Shown here piece after piece: positions 12,508 through 23,011 of a DNA stretch of 64,000 nt. The stretch covers positions 37,674,607 to 37,738,606 of the forward strand of contig NC_060235.2 in assembly GCF_021155775.2 (NCBI RefSeq), read 5' to 3'. Position 1 is the first letter of the stretch, and each line of letters starts with the position of its first letter. The position numbers were made by a program, and so were the translations under genes. The notes beneath the pieces were generated by a model, which saw only the letters and a list, made by a program, of their open reading frames with translations, was not told the DNA's origin and did no database searches. Source of the DNA: Neodiprion pinetum. Lineage: Eukaryota; Arthropoda; Insecta; Hymenoptera; Diprionidae.

Positions 12508-12780
12508 GAACTCCCTTTTTTTTTTTTTTTGTTACTTACTAGTGTTAGTGTTCGTTTGTTTCTATATACATAGCTTATGTTTTACTTTTCATTATTACTC
12601 TAATTTTATTATATGTTATTAAGGTTGTTCCGACTCGGTATCAACAATGTTGTAATTATGTTTCAATAGATGCATTAAATATGTCCTGAGGATGACTCCA
12701 ATCAGGGTCGAAACGTTGACGGCAAAAACTTGTTGTTAAATAATGACCTACATTTCCAAGATCCACAACAGAACTCCCTT
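12508..12780 (-). mobile_element. Short retroelement-like insertion with 10-bp target-site duplication
   Basis: The 10-mer GAACTCCCTT occurs at 12508-12517 and again at 12771-12780 and brackets about 253 bp. The duplicated unit upstream of OBP copy 1 has only one version of this site (near 7809), so the empty site is visible. The insert begins with a T run on the plus strand (12516-12530), which reads as a 3' poly(A) tail on the minus strand. Near its other end, 12686-12714 contains CTGAGGA, a short stem and GAAAC. It has no coding capacity, so it is a SINE or a heavily truncated non-LTR or Penelope-like copy. The insertion is well supported; the family is not. Confidence 0.75.
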
Positions 12781-14386
12781 AATCACTACGTTAGTGAGTG
12801 TAACAAGGAATCCGTGTTTAACGAAAGTGGTTTCGTAACTAACATTCGGTTTCCTTAACGAAAACGCGACGATAACCTTTCTGTATTTCTTTCCACTTTT
12901 TACGCTGGAATCAAAATTCTTTGCAAATTTTGAACGTCTCGTGCGAGAATCTTCCTTTCAATCCATATTCGGCTTTCAACTGTGATTTGGTGTGAGGCTA
13001 ATAATACGTAATTGTAACAAGAAACAGAATCAGGAAAAAAAAAATCTGCCCGATCAGGGCAAAATTTCGTTATTGCATGCACATGGAATTACGCAAGAAT
13101 ACACCTATGGCTGATTGTAAGACAATTACACGAAATTATATACCTATAAATACGGGCTGCAGTTGGTAAATACAGCTTCTAACGAGAATAACACAAGTTT
13201 GCATTTATATTTACCTTCGCAAGTAGTTACACGGTTCGATTCTCTCCATTGTTAAGTGGAAACCGAAATATAAACTATGTGCACGTTGCAGAATTATTAG
13301 CCGAAATTATGCATTCTTTACGGTCCTCTATAAAAATCTGAAGAATGTTGTTGCGACTGTACAATAGGTGTTGTCTTTTTCGTATATCATGAATCTGTTG
13401 TTAGAAATTCCAGGGCGACACACAGTGGGGAATTTTCATGAAATCGTGGAATTAAATCAGGGCATCATCAGAATTTTGTCAAATTTGGTATACCAACGTT
13501 TCTGGGATTGCTGATTACGAATATAATATCAAAATTTGGTAAACAAAACGGCGGATTAAAACATGAAGTTCGTAATAAAATCGATGTACAGAAAATCCAC
13601 TTTCCCTAGGTTTTCGGGAACGCTGATTACGAATCTGATATCCAAAATTGGATAAAATGTAGTACTGAAATTAGCTCGCCGGATGTCACCTACATTATTA
13701 TTTTATGAGTATACAATTAACAGTTTTTGCAGAAATTAAACACTCGTCATTCTTTGTGGCATTTATTTATCAATATATCTTATAACTATATGTACCGTAT
13801 ATAAGTATTATATAAGAAAATATTAACGAAAGCATATTTATTGCAGACTCAACCGCAACGGCCACTTTACTGATCTGAAAAGTGGGCCAAAAGTAGCGTA
13901 TGATTCCCTCTGATACTTGTTCCTGCATTTGCGGGGAAAAAGTAGCACTTTTCAAGTCAATAGTGATCACAGTTAAGTCGGTAATAAAATCCTGTATGCA
14001 ACACGCGAATAAACCAATTATTCCGTTGTTAGGTAACGTTCTATTTAGCGTATAGATATGCAGTGATAGACTTTTATAATATTTATACCCATTTCAATTT
14101 TATTTCTCTTTATTTTTACTCTTAGTAAATTTGGCTGAGAGAAAATTTTATATACATATAGTTTGCGGATCGAAATATGTATGTAAAAAATAGTCGCCAT
14201 CTAATTTTCTTAAAGGAGTATTCTTACCATTAATCGGAAAAACTTGATAATTGGAAATGTTGGAACAACGCTATAGTCGTAAGTACTGTACAAATAAATA
14301 TGTATAAGCCATATACATAAATGAATTTGAGCGCATTGCACTAAACGTTGTGATGTGTAATCTGTATTATGCATATTTTGTGTGAA

Positions 14387-14410
14387 ATATATATATATAT
14401 ATATATATAT
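14387..14410. repeat. (AT)n microsatellite
   Basis: About 12 AT units in the intergenic region right of the OBP cluster, immediately left of a 12-bp-arm hairpin. Confidence 0.9.
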
Positions 14411-14417
14411 ACATAGT

Positions 14418-14445
14418 TCACAATCTATACGTATATAGATTGTGA
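14418..14445. repeat. Perfect 12-bp inverted repeat with 4-nt loop
   Basis: TCACAATCTATA and its exact reverse complement TATAGATTGTGA flank CGTA. It lies next to the AT microsatellite, about 600 bp past the SLC35B1 stop. Confidence 0.85.
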
Positions 14446-15059
14446 TCCAAGTAATTCCTTATATCATGTTCCAAATTGAAAATTTATACGTACTGATTAT
14501 GAGATATACACACGGTTCTTACTGGAAGGAAAAAAATTACCAATGACAATTGTAATTTGTAACTAGGAAAATTTCAATTAAAAATTACGAACGTAATAGT
14601 TAGTATCGATTTTTCTTGGAACGACAGATTACATTTGTAATTTTATTAGAAACCAATTAATTACAAAAACGCCCAACACTGATCGAAGTTTATAAATTTA
14701 TTTCTGTTCGCTGATAATGTTCATCTATTCTAGACACCTTTTCGTCGCGTTATCAATTGTACCTAAAGGAAGTATAAAGGTGAAGTTGGTAACGAGACTG
14801 TAACGATGTTTAGGAAAAATTGTTATTTTACACCATGAAGTTGAATTTTAGTAAACCATGATAAACAAAACATACTCTCATTTTGAAAAGCTGACTCCTT
14901 CAAAGTGATCATAATTATATATTTTTAAGTATATATATTTTTCCCTGACGTTTCGTTGCAATTATTTTACTAACTTCAGCCTCATAAGAACCTGAACTAA
15001 ATAAAAATTCAGAACCTCCAACATAATTCATCTATCATACTATGATAATATAATTAAAT

Positions 15060-16404
15060 TCATTCAGTAGTTTCCTTTAATGGTACTTTGGTCTTGCCGT
15101 ACATGGCGTCTAAGAATAACCCTGAGAAGACTGTAATCGTTGCCAGCCATTGTCTGGGTAATAAATTATTACCAAATAATAAAACAGAACCTAGTACAGT
15201 AAAGAATTTCCTAGTAGTAGTCATAACGGAACATGGAAGAGGGCCGAAATCTGACACTGTTAAGAATATGAAAAATTGTCCAAACGCTCCTGCTAAAGAG
15301 AAGGAAACGATGTGCCATAGGCAGTTTGGATGTCTCTGCATAAATGACAAGAATTGTACAAGCTCTCCTGACACTAGGATAACCGAAGTACTGAATATAA
15401 ATGACCAGAAATTCATGTTCAGCATCATGTGGCCAGATTTAGATTTGTGCTCTGCTCGCATTCTTTCCTGTACCGCTCCAGTCAGTCCATCCATCGTCAA
15501 TGACAGCAGCAGCAAAAACTCTCCAAAGCCCATTTGGCTTTCGGTCTGCTTGGTATTTGCCACATTGTCTTTGTACATGAAGAGAGCAACGCCCACAACG
15601 ATCAGTAACACGAATAGGTATTTCCTCAATGGATAAACCTTAAATGAAAAATTAACCATATTTTTAGTTGAACGACACATGTTTGGTTCGAGATAAGAAT
15701 TATCATTATTTTTTATCATCTCACCTCACAGACCAGTCACTCTTAAATTTGAATAAAACAGTATTGCGAATGTTGTTGAGAAAATTATGAACGAATCATA
15801 TTTTTGCTTTGAAAAAATCTTGATTAATACCTTGGTGGACAAGAGGAATATTTACAGTAGTTTTAATCTAATCGACTAGAAATGACAGACTTTGATGGGG
15901 CATCGACGTGTTGCTTTAAACATGACAGAGTAATACTGATATGAATAGATAGGAGAACTATTGCAAAATCTGTAAAAGGTTTGAATAATCGACAAGTTAA
16001 AATCTCACCTTCCTTCCGAGCAGTACACCGAGTATCATAACAGGAATAGGCTTGCCAGCCTTGCCGACAACCTGAGTAGGATAGCTGACAAATTGCAAAG
16101 CCATAGTACTACAAACCATAGCGAGTAGATAAGTAAGCGAACTGACAGCATAATAAATTGTACGAGTAGAGTCTTCGCCTTGTTTCATAACAGTCAATAG
16201 TATAACTTTGGCAAACATGTAGTTGAGCAAACATTGGACAGAAACCAATGCGAACGCGAATGTGAATTTTTCGGGTTTGTCGGCATCTCCGTACTGTCCT
16301 CTGGTTATTTTTTCTTGAAGAACACCGAAATAAAAGTAACACACGAAAATACCAGCTGCACAAACGAGCAACTTTATTTTCGACGATTTCTGACTACCAG
16401 TCAT
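15060..16404 (-). CDS. SLC35B1: SLC35B1-type ER nucleotide transporter
   Basis: Multipass ER membrane protein of the SLC35 family. The vertebrate member is described as an ER ATP/ADP exchanger, and the fly ortholog is known as meigo. Two minus-strand exons, 16404-16009 and 15638-15060, join in phase after LLGRK to give 324 residues, close to the human length of 322. Family signatures include VCYFYFGVLQEKITRGQYG near the N terminus, YPTQVVGKAGKPIPVM, GVALFMYK, LTMDGLTGAVQERMR, and TTTRKFFTVLGSVLLF. About ten hydrophobic helices are visible. The C terminus ends KVPLKETTE and lacks the dilysine-type tail of the human protein. The start is the first ATG of a fully conserved N terminus. It diverges from SUMF1, with 455 bp between the start codons. 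Confidence 0.95.
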
Positions 16405-16858
16405 TATTGATCAGTTTCTGTCAAACAATATCTACATATATTCCAAACGGTATTAGAACCGCGACATATGCTCATCGAGGTTATACCGGACACGTCCACG
16501 TCTCGTCCACTTTAACTATTTCTTGCGGCTTTGCACACGCGACTGAACCAGATTGCACCGCGCACTTATTGCTCAACGCGCGGTTACAGTTTCAACTTCA
16601 ACTGACGTTTCGCCAAGTGTCGCCTCTTTTCGTGCGACACGACGATAATGCGTCCGAACCATTGATAACGCGAGTTTGTAGATCACCAAATTCTACGCGG
16701 CCAATACTAGTTAGCCATCGATTCAGGATAATTTGTACCAAAACAATTGACAGCGGCGTTGACTGAAGAATATATCTTCAGTCAACGACAGCGGCGACGA
16801 CGATTTCCATTCGCAGCGTCAAAAAGGGTTGTTGACGTCAGTCAATTGTTTTTGGAAA
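16405..16858. promoter_or_regulatory. Probable bidirectional promoter of SLC35B1 and SUMF1
   Basis: This is the whole interval between two divergent start codons. It contains a perfect 12-bp inverted repeat (16758-16786) flanked by two copies of CAGCGGC, and a canonical cAMP-response-element core TGACGTCA at 16833-16840, about 20 nt upstream of the SUMF1 ATG. No TATA box is apparent. The 119-codon open frame that crosses it has no family resemblance. Confidence 0.6.
16758..16786. repeat. Perfect 12-bp palindromic hairpin in the SLC35B1/SUMF1 promoter
   Basis: GTTGACTGAAGA and TCTTCAGTCAAC are separated by the 5-nt loop ATATA. CAGCGGC sits on both sides (16751-16757 and 16788-16794), so the symmetric element is itself bracketed by a direct repeat. 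Confidence 0.85.
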
Positions 16859-18502
16859 ATGCGTGCCGTGTTTGTAGCAGTTTTAATCGTCCGTACTTTC
16901 CTTATCAAGGCTGCAGAATCTGAGGGAACGGATTGTCAATGCGGTAAAGTATTGAATCGAAAAACAAACGATCATCAGAGCGGCAAAACTGAAGGTTTCT
17001 GTTCCGCCGGTGAGAGTGAAGCTTGCACTGTCAAAGAGAATAAGTACGAACAGAGAATCAACGCTCACGATGGAATGGCGATGATAAATTCGGGCACCTT
17101 TGCCGTCGGTACAAACCAACCGATATTCGTGGCCGACGGTGAGGGTCCAAGACGAAACGTAACTCTGGACGATTTCTACATTGATGTTTACGAAGTTAGC
17201 AACAGAGATTTCGAGGAGTTTGCCAAGGCTACGGGGCATCGAACAGAGGCTGAAAAATTTGGGGATTCTTTTGTGTTTGAGGGATTATTGAGCGAGGAAA
17301 CAAAGTCTAAGATAAACGAGGCGGTTGCTCAGGCACCTTGGTGGCTACCGGTCGAAGACTGTAACTGGCGTCATCCTGAAGGTCCTGATTCCGACATACT
17401 GGGTGAGGTTTTCTTCTATACATAGGTAGTCCGAAAAAATTGGTGAGAAGTAGACGCGCTTCGATCATCACAATCTTAAACACGTTCTCTATGACAGACA
17501 GAATGGACCATCCTGTGATTCACGTCTCTTGGAACGATGCCACAGCTTTTTGTAAATGGCGAGGCAAACGACTGCCTACGGAATCTGAATGGGAAGTTGC
17601 GTGCAGAGGCGGACTTGTAACTGAACGTCTTTTTCCTTGGGGTAACCGCCTCACTCCAAAGAATCAACACAGGTAAGCTAGTATTGGAATTACGATTGTT
17701 CGATTAATTTTTATTTCATTACATCCTCAAATTCGGCGACGCACATTCATTTTTAAATGAAAAATCATTGACAATTGCTTGATTATTCTTCTTTTTTTTT
17801 TTTGACAAAATACGCACAACACATTTATATGATTCTGTTAAGAAACATGTTACTTATCAATTATTTCTTTAATCTTATTACTAGTATAGAATTTTAATTT
17901 ACTTTTTCCGTGCAGGACCAACATTTGGCAAGGAGTTTTTCCTAGCAATAATAGTGCTGAAGATGGATTTGAGGGGACAGCACCAATCACAGAATTTCCA
18001 CCAAATGGTTACGGACTTTATAATATGGTTGGAAATGTCTGGGAATGGACTTCCGATTGGTGGGTAACTGAACACAGTGATAAACCTGAAAAAAATCCTG
18101 TAAGTATAACTTTCCTGTGATAACATACACCCAATACCCTTGCAAAAATGAATTCTATTCTAACACAGGAATGTTGCAATTGAAAAAACTCTCAAAAAAG
18201 CTATGATTTATTGCTAAATGATTGTCCTAAGTCAAGATACACAATTTCGAGTACTGGTATTCTTAATAGTTTATGCCAAGCACCTACATTCCATGTAATA
18301 ATTGTAGTTAAATTTCTCAAATTCATGATCAGTCAACATTTTGTAGGTCGGACCGTCAAGTGGTACAGACAAAGTTAAAAAAGGAGGCTCATATCTGTGT
18401 CATGAGAGTTACTGTTACAGATACAGGTGCGCTGCGCGCAGTCAAAACACACCTGATACTTCTGCTGGCAATCTCGGCTTCAGATGTGCTATGTCGATTT
18501 AG
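16859..18502 (+). CDS. SUMF1: Formylglycine-generating enzyme (sulfatase-modifying factor 1)
   Basis: ER-lumenal enzyme that oxidises the active-site cysteine of sulfatases to formylglycine and so activates all sulfatases. Four in-phase exons: 16859-17402, 17498-17672, 17916-18099 and 18347-18502, giving 352 residues. Residues 1 to about 20 are a signal peptide. Conserved blocks include DHPVIHVSWNDATAFCKWRG, KRLPTESEWE, LFPWGN, GTAPITEFPPNGYGLYNMVG, NVWEWTSDWW and CYRYRCAARSQNTPD. Cys319 and Cys324 in GGSYLCHESYC match the catalytic pair Cys336/Cys341 of the human enzyme, so it should be active. The ATG at 16859 is chosen because it is the first ATG of the frame and begins the signal peptide. 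A plus-strand AATAAA at 18786-18791 is a plausible poly(A) signal. Confidence 0.96.
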
Positions 18503-19202
18503 CAATATCTGAATTGTACTTAGGTTAAAATATTTTGTAAATACTGGTACACATACGCATGATTGGATAAATTTTTATCAAAGTTTTGATTCTATTTTTA
18601 AGCCAGGTCCAAGTCTTCCAGAATAATGTTTGACGTTTAGTATACGTGTGTAAAGAATCATTTCGAAATATGAAGGGTTTACATTATTCCTCAGAAATTA
18701 CGAACACGATTTTTGGAGCTCGAGATACAGATTTAAGTAGATTGTGATTGTAACCTCAGGTAAACTGTACGTATGGAAAAATGGTAATAAATTTTTCAGA
18801 AATTCCCAATCTATTATCAATGTTTCATTCAACGCAAGCACATTTTTGTGACAGCGATCAGCAGGTTATTTTGATTTTATAGGAGCCTCTGGACTTCATT
18901 TCCTATTACTAGAATTTATTTTCAGAGATTCCATAATTTTGGAATTATACATCAATAATGTTTGGCAATGAAAAAATTACCAATGCTATAATTTGATTTG
19001 ATGTTTTTATTTTTTTTTAATTTATAAGTAAAATACTCTATTAGAAATTGATTAATCAAAAAATGTAAATATTTTCGATCCATATTGAATATTGAAAATT
19101 TCGTCTACTTTTTAATGACTGTTTGACTATTGGTTTCATTGAAAAAGAATTTCTTAAAATAACCTTAACCTAAAGTATTGTTTGAGTGTATGATATCGAG
19201 TA
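18503..19202. other. Convergent 3' intergenic region of SUMF1 and SARNP
   Basis: Tail-to-tail interval of about 700 bp. It holds the SUMF1 poly(A) signal (18786-18791) and T-rich sequence near 19,000 that could supply the SARNP poly(A) signal on the minus strand. Nothing coding seen. Confidence 0.6.
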
Positions 19203-21029
19203 TCATTTTACTATCTTAATTTTTTTTATGGGTTTTTCAATCGGCTTAACCTCACCAAATCTCGCTCGCCTCTTTTCTATTCTTGACTCCATTTCAGCCT
19301 ATAAACAATAAATTATATGATTCATTTTAAAGGCATTTCACAGTAACTGATACACTGCATTGATTAAAAAACTGACACATACTTTTTCCATCACACTAGA
19401 AACCGAAGCGCCGAACCTTTCAGCTCTCTTTTTCAGCACCTCAAAGGTCGTATGCTGAAATTAATTATTCACGAGATTTTAATATCATCCCCAAGTTATA
19501 AGTGTTCCACGAATCTAACTGTCAAGCTGATTTTGTTCAAAACTTACCACTGGAACGTTTATAGATGCTGCTGACTTACTATTCTGCGTGTTTGAATTAA
19601 ACCTGGCTGACCTAGCTTCTTTCTTTGCAGACTCAGATAGAGGGACACCAAATTTCTTAGCTCTCATTTCCAGTCTCTGTTCAAAAACGATAATTATCAG
19701 ATGGTGGATGGATAGAGTATAAAATTTGCAAAATTAATTATTTTTTAACAAGTGCAATAGATGAAGATATTTAGAAGCTGTGAATTTCAGTTGAAAATGC
19801 AGGTATGTGACAATCACAAAAAACGTGTAGTTATCATTTTTACCTCCTTAACGCCCAGTTGAGAAAGTTTGATAACCTTCTTTTCAGGTTCACTTGTATC
19901 TGATTTATTATTATTCTCTTTTCCAGTTAGCTCACTTTGGATATCTTCGAGAATTGGATTACGATTCAGTACTATTTTTTTGGAATTCGCTGAGTTACTT
20001 TCTGTTGACAATTTTCGCTTTTTGCCCACTTCCTGTGAGTCGGGTTTACTAGAAAGTTCCTCTATCTCTTCATCCTACAGGTACATATCATTCATTTATA
20101 AAAACGGGAACAGATATACAAACTTGATTCAGACCTGGTAATGCATTATTATTTTAGTGAAGAAACATAATAAACCAATACATTTCAGAGTCTTATATTC
20201 GGAATATTATCAATATTTCTGAAAGCTAAAAGGACGTAAAAATATAACTTACTCCGAGAACAGCATCCTCATCTAATATTTCATCCGTAGTCTCGTCAAG
20301 TGATAAAGTCGAATCTGTGAAACAAAATATCGGTGGCTGTCAAATATTAAGTATTATTTAATGCAATTCATTAATCCTGGGTATCCTATAATTAAGCTAA
20401 CGATTATGGTTTGCATTTTCATAATCCTACCTCCATGCATTGCTAATTGAAGTCGTTCTACCAGCTCGGTTTTATTTCCAGTCGTGGGCAGTCCTCGTTG
20501 CTTCAACTCCAACTTTAAATCTGCTACCTGTAATGAATGTCATCAATTGATGCATCAAAATTATTCCCTGCTATAATTAAGTACCTCTCAACTATCGAGA
20601 GGTTGGAAAATTGTATTCAAATTTCGAAGAATCTATAATCAACGTTATAAATAAAACCTGACACAGTTCAATCCATAAAGGATAACAGTACCCTTTTTTA
20701 CAGTAAAAGATCTTTGAGACTTGAATTACTAGAATTTTTCAAGTTTGATTAGTGCACCTTCGAAGCAAAACGTGTTCAGCAATTTGACAACTTTCGGGAT
20801 GACGATGGTTTCATATATGAAAGTTAAAACATATTACTATTCGAATGACAGAACTCAAAGTAAACTTTTTCCAAAATATAATCATTCAGGGTGCAATAAG
20901 ATGGTTGGATTCGTTGAGGTTAACGTAAATATTAAATACACAATCGCCGCATGAAACAGTGCTAATGTATGCGCATACCTTCATCTTGGATAACTCGGTT
21001 AATCCTTTCTCGTAAGAAGAATCAGCCAT
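19203..21029 (-). CDS. SARNP: SAP-domain ribonucleoprotein (SARNP/CIP29)
   Basis: Small nuclear protein of the mRNA-export machinery; in other animals it works with the helicase UAP56/DDX39B and the TREX complex. Seven minus-strand exons: 21029-20979, 20527-20431, 20314-20253, 20074-19844, 19676-19548, 19454-19383 and 19298-19203, giving 245 residues. The SAP domain occupies about residues 8-48 (KMKVADLKLELKQRGLPTTG). It is followed by an acidic linker. The C-terminal half holds three copies of a K/R-x-R-A-x-x-F-G helix motif (RAKKFG, RAERFG, RARFG), a SARNP hallmark. The protein is somewhat longer than the human one (210 residues) because of a Lys/Ser-rich insert around residues 85-130. It is convergent with SUMF1. 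Confidence 0.93.
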
Positions 21030-23011
21030 AATGAATTATTTTTAATTACTAATTTTCACAAGCGGCAAAACTTTTCGTATTTTATCTCATTTATCACAGA
21101 GTTTTGGTACAGGTAAACGCAACAGAGCAAGCCAACCGAAATTCGTAACCACAGTTCGTAACTGTGAAATGTGAGAGGATACGAAAGACCGGAGGAACAA
21201 TGGCGAAATATAGTCACGCTGATCCCGCCAGTCTCGACCAGTGGCATTTAGCCACACTGATTCAGCCCTGTTTTATCGGTGGCGCGCTTTCCGGCTTGAC
21301 TGAATTTCCGTATGGCAATGCCGTACTCCATACTGACCAACGGAAATTAGCCTCGTTTCAGTTTTTCAAGTGAAATCTATTTTCCTTGTAGTACCGGGTC
21401 TGTTACGAAGATTCTAATTGCCAAAATCAATGTTTTTCGGAAGCTCAAAACAAAAACACTGTAACATTTAGAAACGTCGGGCTTTTCTCTGGCGCATCTG
21501 GCGGTTGATTGAAAAATAAATTTAGGCCATCTCTCAGCAATGTAAATAAGATAATTTGAGATTTGAAATCTGCGATAGATATTTCATCATTGGTAATTGC
21601 AAAAGTTATTCGAAAAGCAATATCTCGAACGGAAATCGAATTGAAAAATCGAAAGAGTGAATCAGTTCTAATGATTATGTATTTTCAACTAAGGCTGCAC
21701 GTATTGCATTGATCGTGCCTGCGAATTCACTCGCTATATTCACAAAACAGCACTGATTTACTGCGACATGAAAGTCACGTAAGGCACTGATGAACAGAGT
21801 AAATCATTTGGTCTATAATTTGGAGTGAGATGACAGTCAATGAAAATTATTACACCCACAACTATTTGTGGCGATAAAAGTTCCAACCGCAAGTGTCGTG
21901 CCGATTTATTTATTTATTAACTCTTTAATCTCTTGCCGTTATAATACAACGCCAGGTGCAGATCCGTCCACACGGTGAACGTCAATTTTCTGATATTTTT
22001 TGATAAACTAAGTTCTACATAACATTAATATGATGTTTACACAAGCCGCCAAAAATTCGCTCGAGAATTACGACAAAGCGTTTCATCGGCACGCTTTTCA
22101 CGTAACCTTAGCTGAACCCATGTCACACGACATCCACACTGGTCGGCGGCGTCGCATTAGGAATTGGCGAGCTAAGACGAGACACAGTCTCAAAGGACAA
22201 CGGTTTATGTACGTGACGCGACAAACGAAATAAACGAAAATGCTACTCCAATTCACAACCACAATCACAGATCAAGCGGAACGTATCTTGAGACCGTTCC
22301 TCGGCATCGATATCGAATTGAAATTCGCATTTCATTATAATATAGCTGTCTTGTAAACGTAATATTTCCGCATGAATTGTAGTAATTGAGTCTTATATGT
22401 ATATAGTAATGAGTTTAATAATTACTCATTAAAGTACGGCATATTTGATTAATAAAAAACATCGCGCTAAAGACTGATGATCTGGAATGTGCTGCACTCT
22501 ATGCGAAGCTATCAGTGAACATCCTTCTCAGCAGTTGTAGATTTACCTTGCTGTAAAATTTCTATTGAAAGGCATATCCGGAGTATTTTTTTCGTCCGAG
22601 CTTCCAAGAGCTTGATTAATGCATCGAATAGGTTGTCCATTCGTTACGATTATTCGTAAACGTGGAGAGCGGGAAGAATCTCGTCGGATGAATTCAAATA
22701 AACGGGGCCAGCCGTGATTGACGGGTACGGAAATCACGTGGTTGCAATGGCGGGAAATCGTTGGAGTATTTCGAGCCGCGTACGCTTGGTGTCTCTACTG
22801 TGAGAACGCCGTCGGCAGAGTTTTGTCAGTAAACATCTCGAGCCAGGGTTAAAATTGAGGGTGATATCGTGAGAGTTTGTCTATTTTGTAGAGTGAAAAG
22901 ATCATCGGAGTCTACGTAAGATTGTTTAATGAGTGTGGTTGGGCGCGTGGTACGCTCACTGCGGCCACAAATGATCAGGAAAGTTCTTAACGAGGTTGTC
23001 ACGGAGGGAAA
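21030..23011. promoter_or_regulatory. Divergent intergenic region between SARNP and MSL1
   Basis: Head-to-head interval of about 2 kb with no convincing coding exon; the 60-70 codon open frames near 21,160 and 22,030 lack family resemblance. Close to MSL1 there is a CACGTG E-box (22735-22740) and, nine bp on, GGCGGGAAA (22749-22757), which matches the E2F/DP site in reverse. The approximately 200 bp before the MSL1 ATG are CpG-richer and are probably its 5' UTR. Confidence 0.5.

Larger units (their letters stand above)
11789..15059. other. Intergenic region right of the OBP cluster
   Basis: The left part, to about 13,430, is the upstream portion of the second duplicated unit and carries a short mobile insert at 12,508-12,780. 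The right part, from about 13,450 to 15,059, is AT-rich with an (AT)n run, a 28-bp hairpin and the probable 3' UTR of SLC35B1. No coding exon recognised. Confidence 0.55.

Noticed and set aside
15088..15636. 182-codon plus-strand frame
   Set aside because: It is the antisense shadow of SLC35B1 exon 2, whose minus-strand product is strongly conserved.
16407..16766. 119-codon plus-strand frame between SLC35B1 and SUMF1
   Set aside because: It spans a CpG-rich bidirectional promoter, has no family resemblance and ends inside the palindrome.
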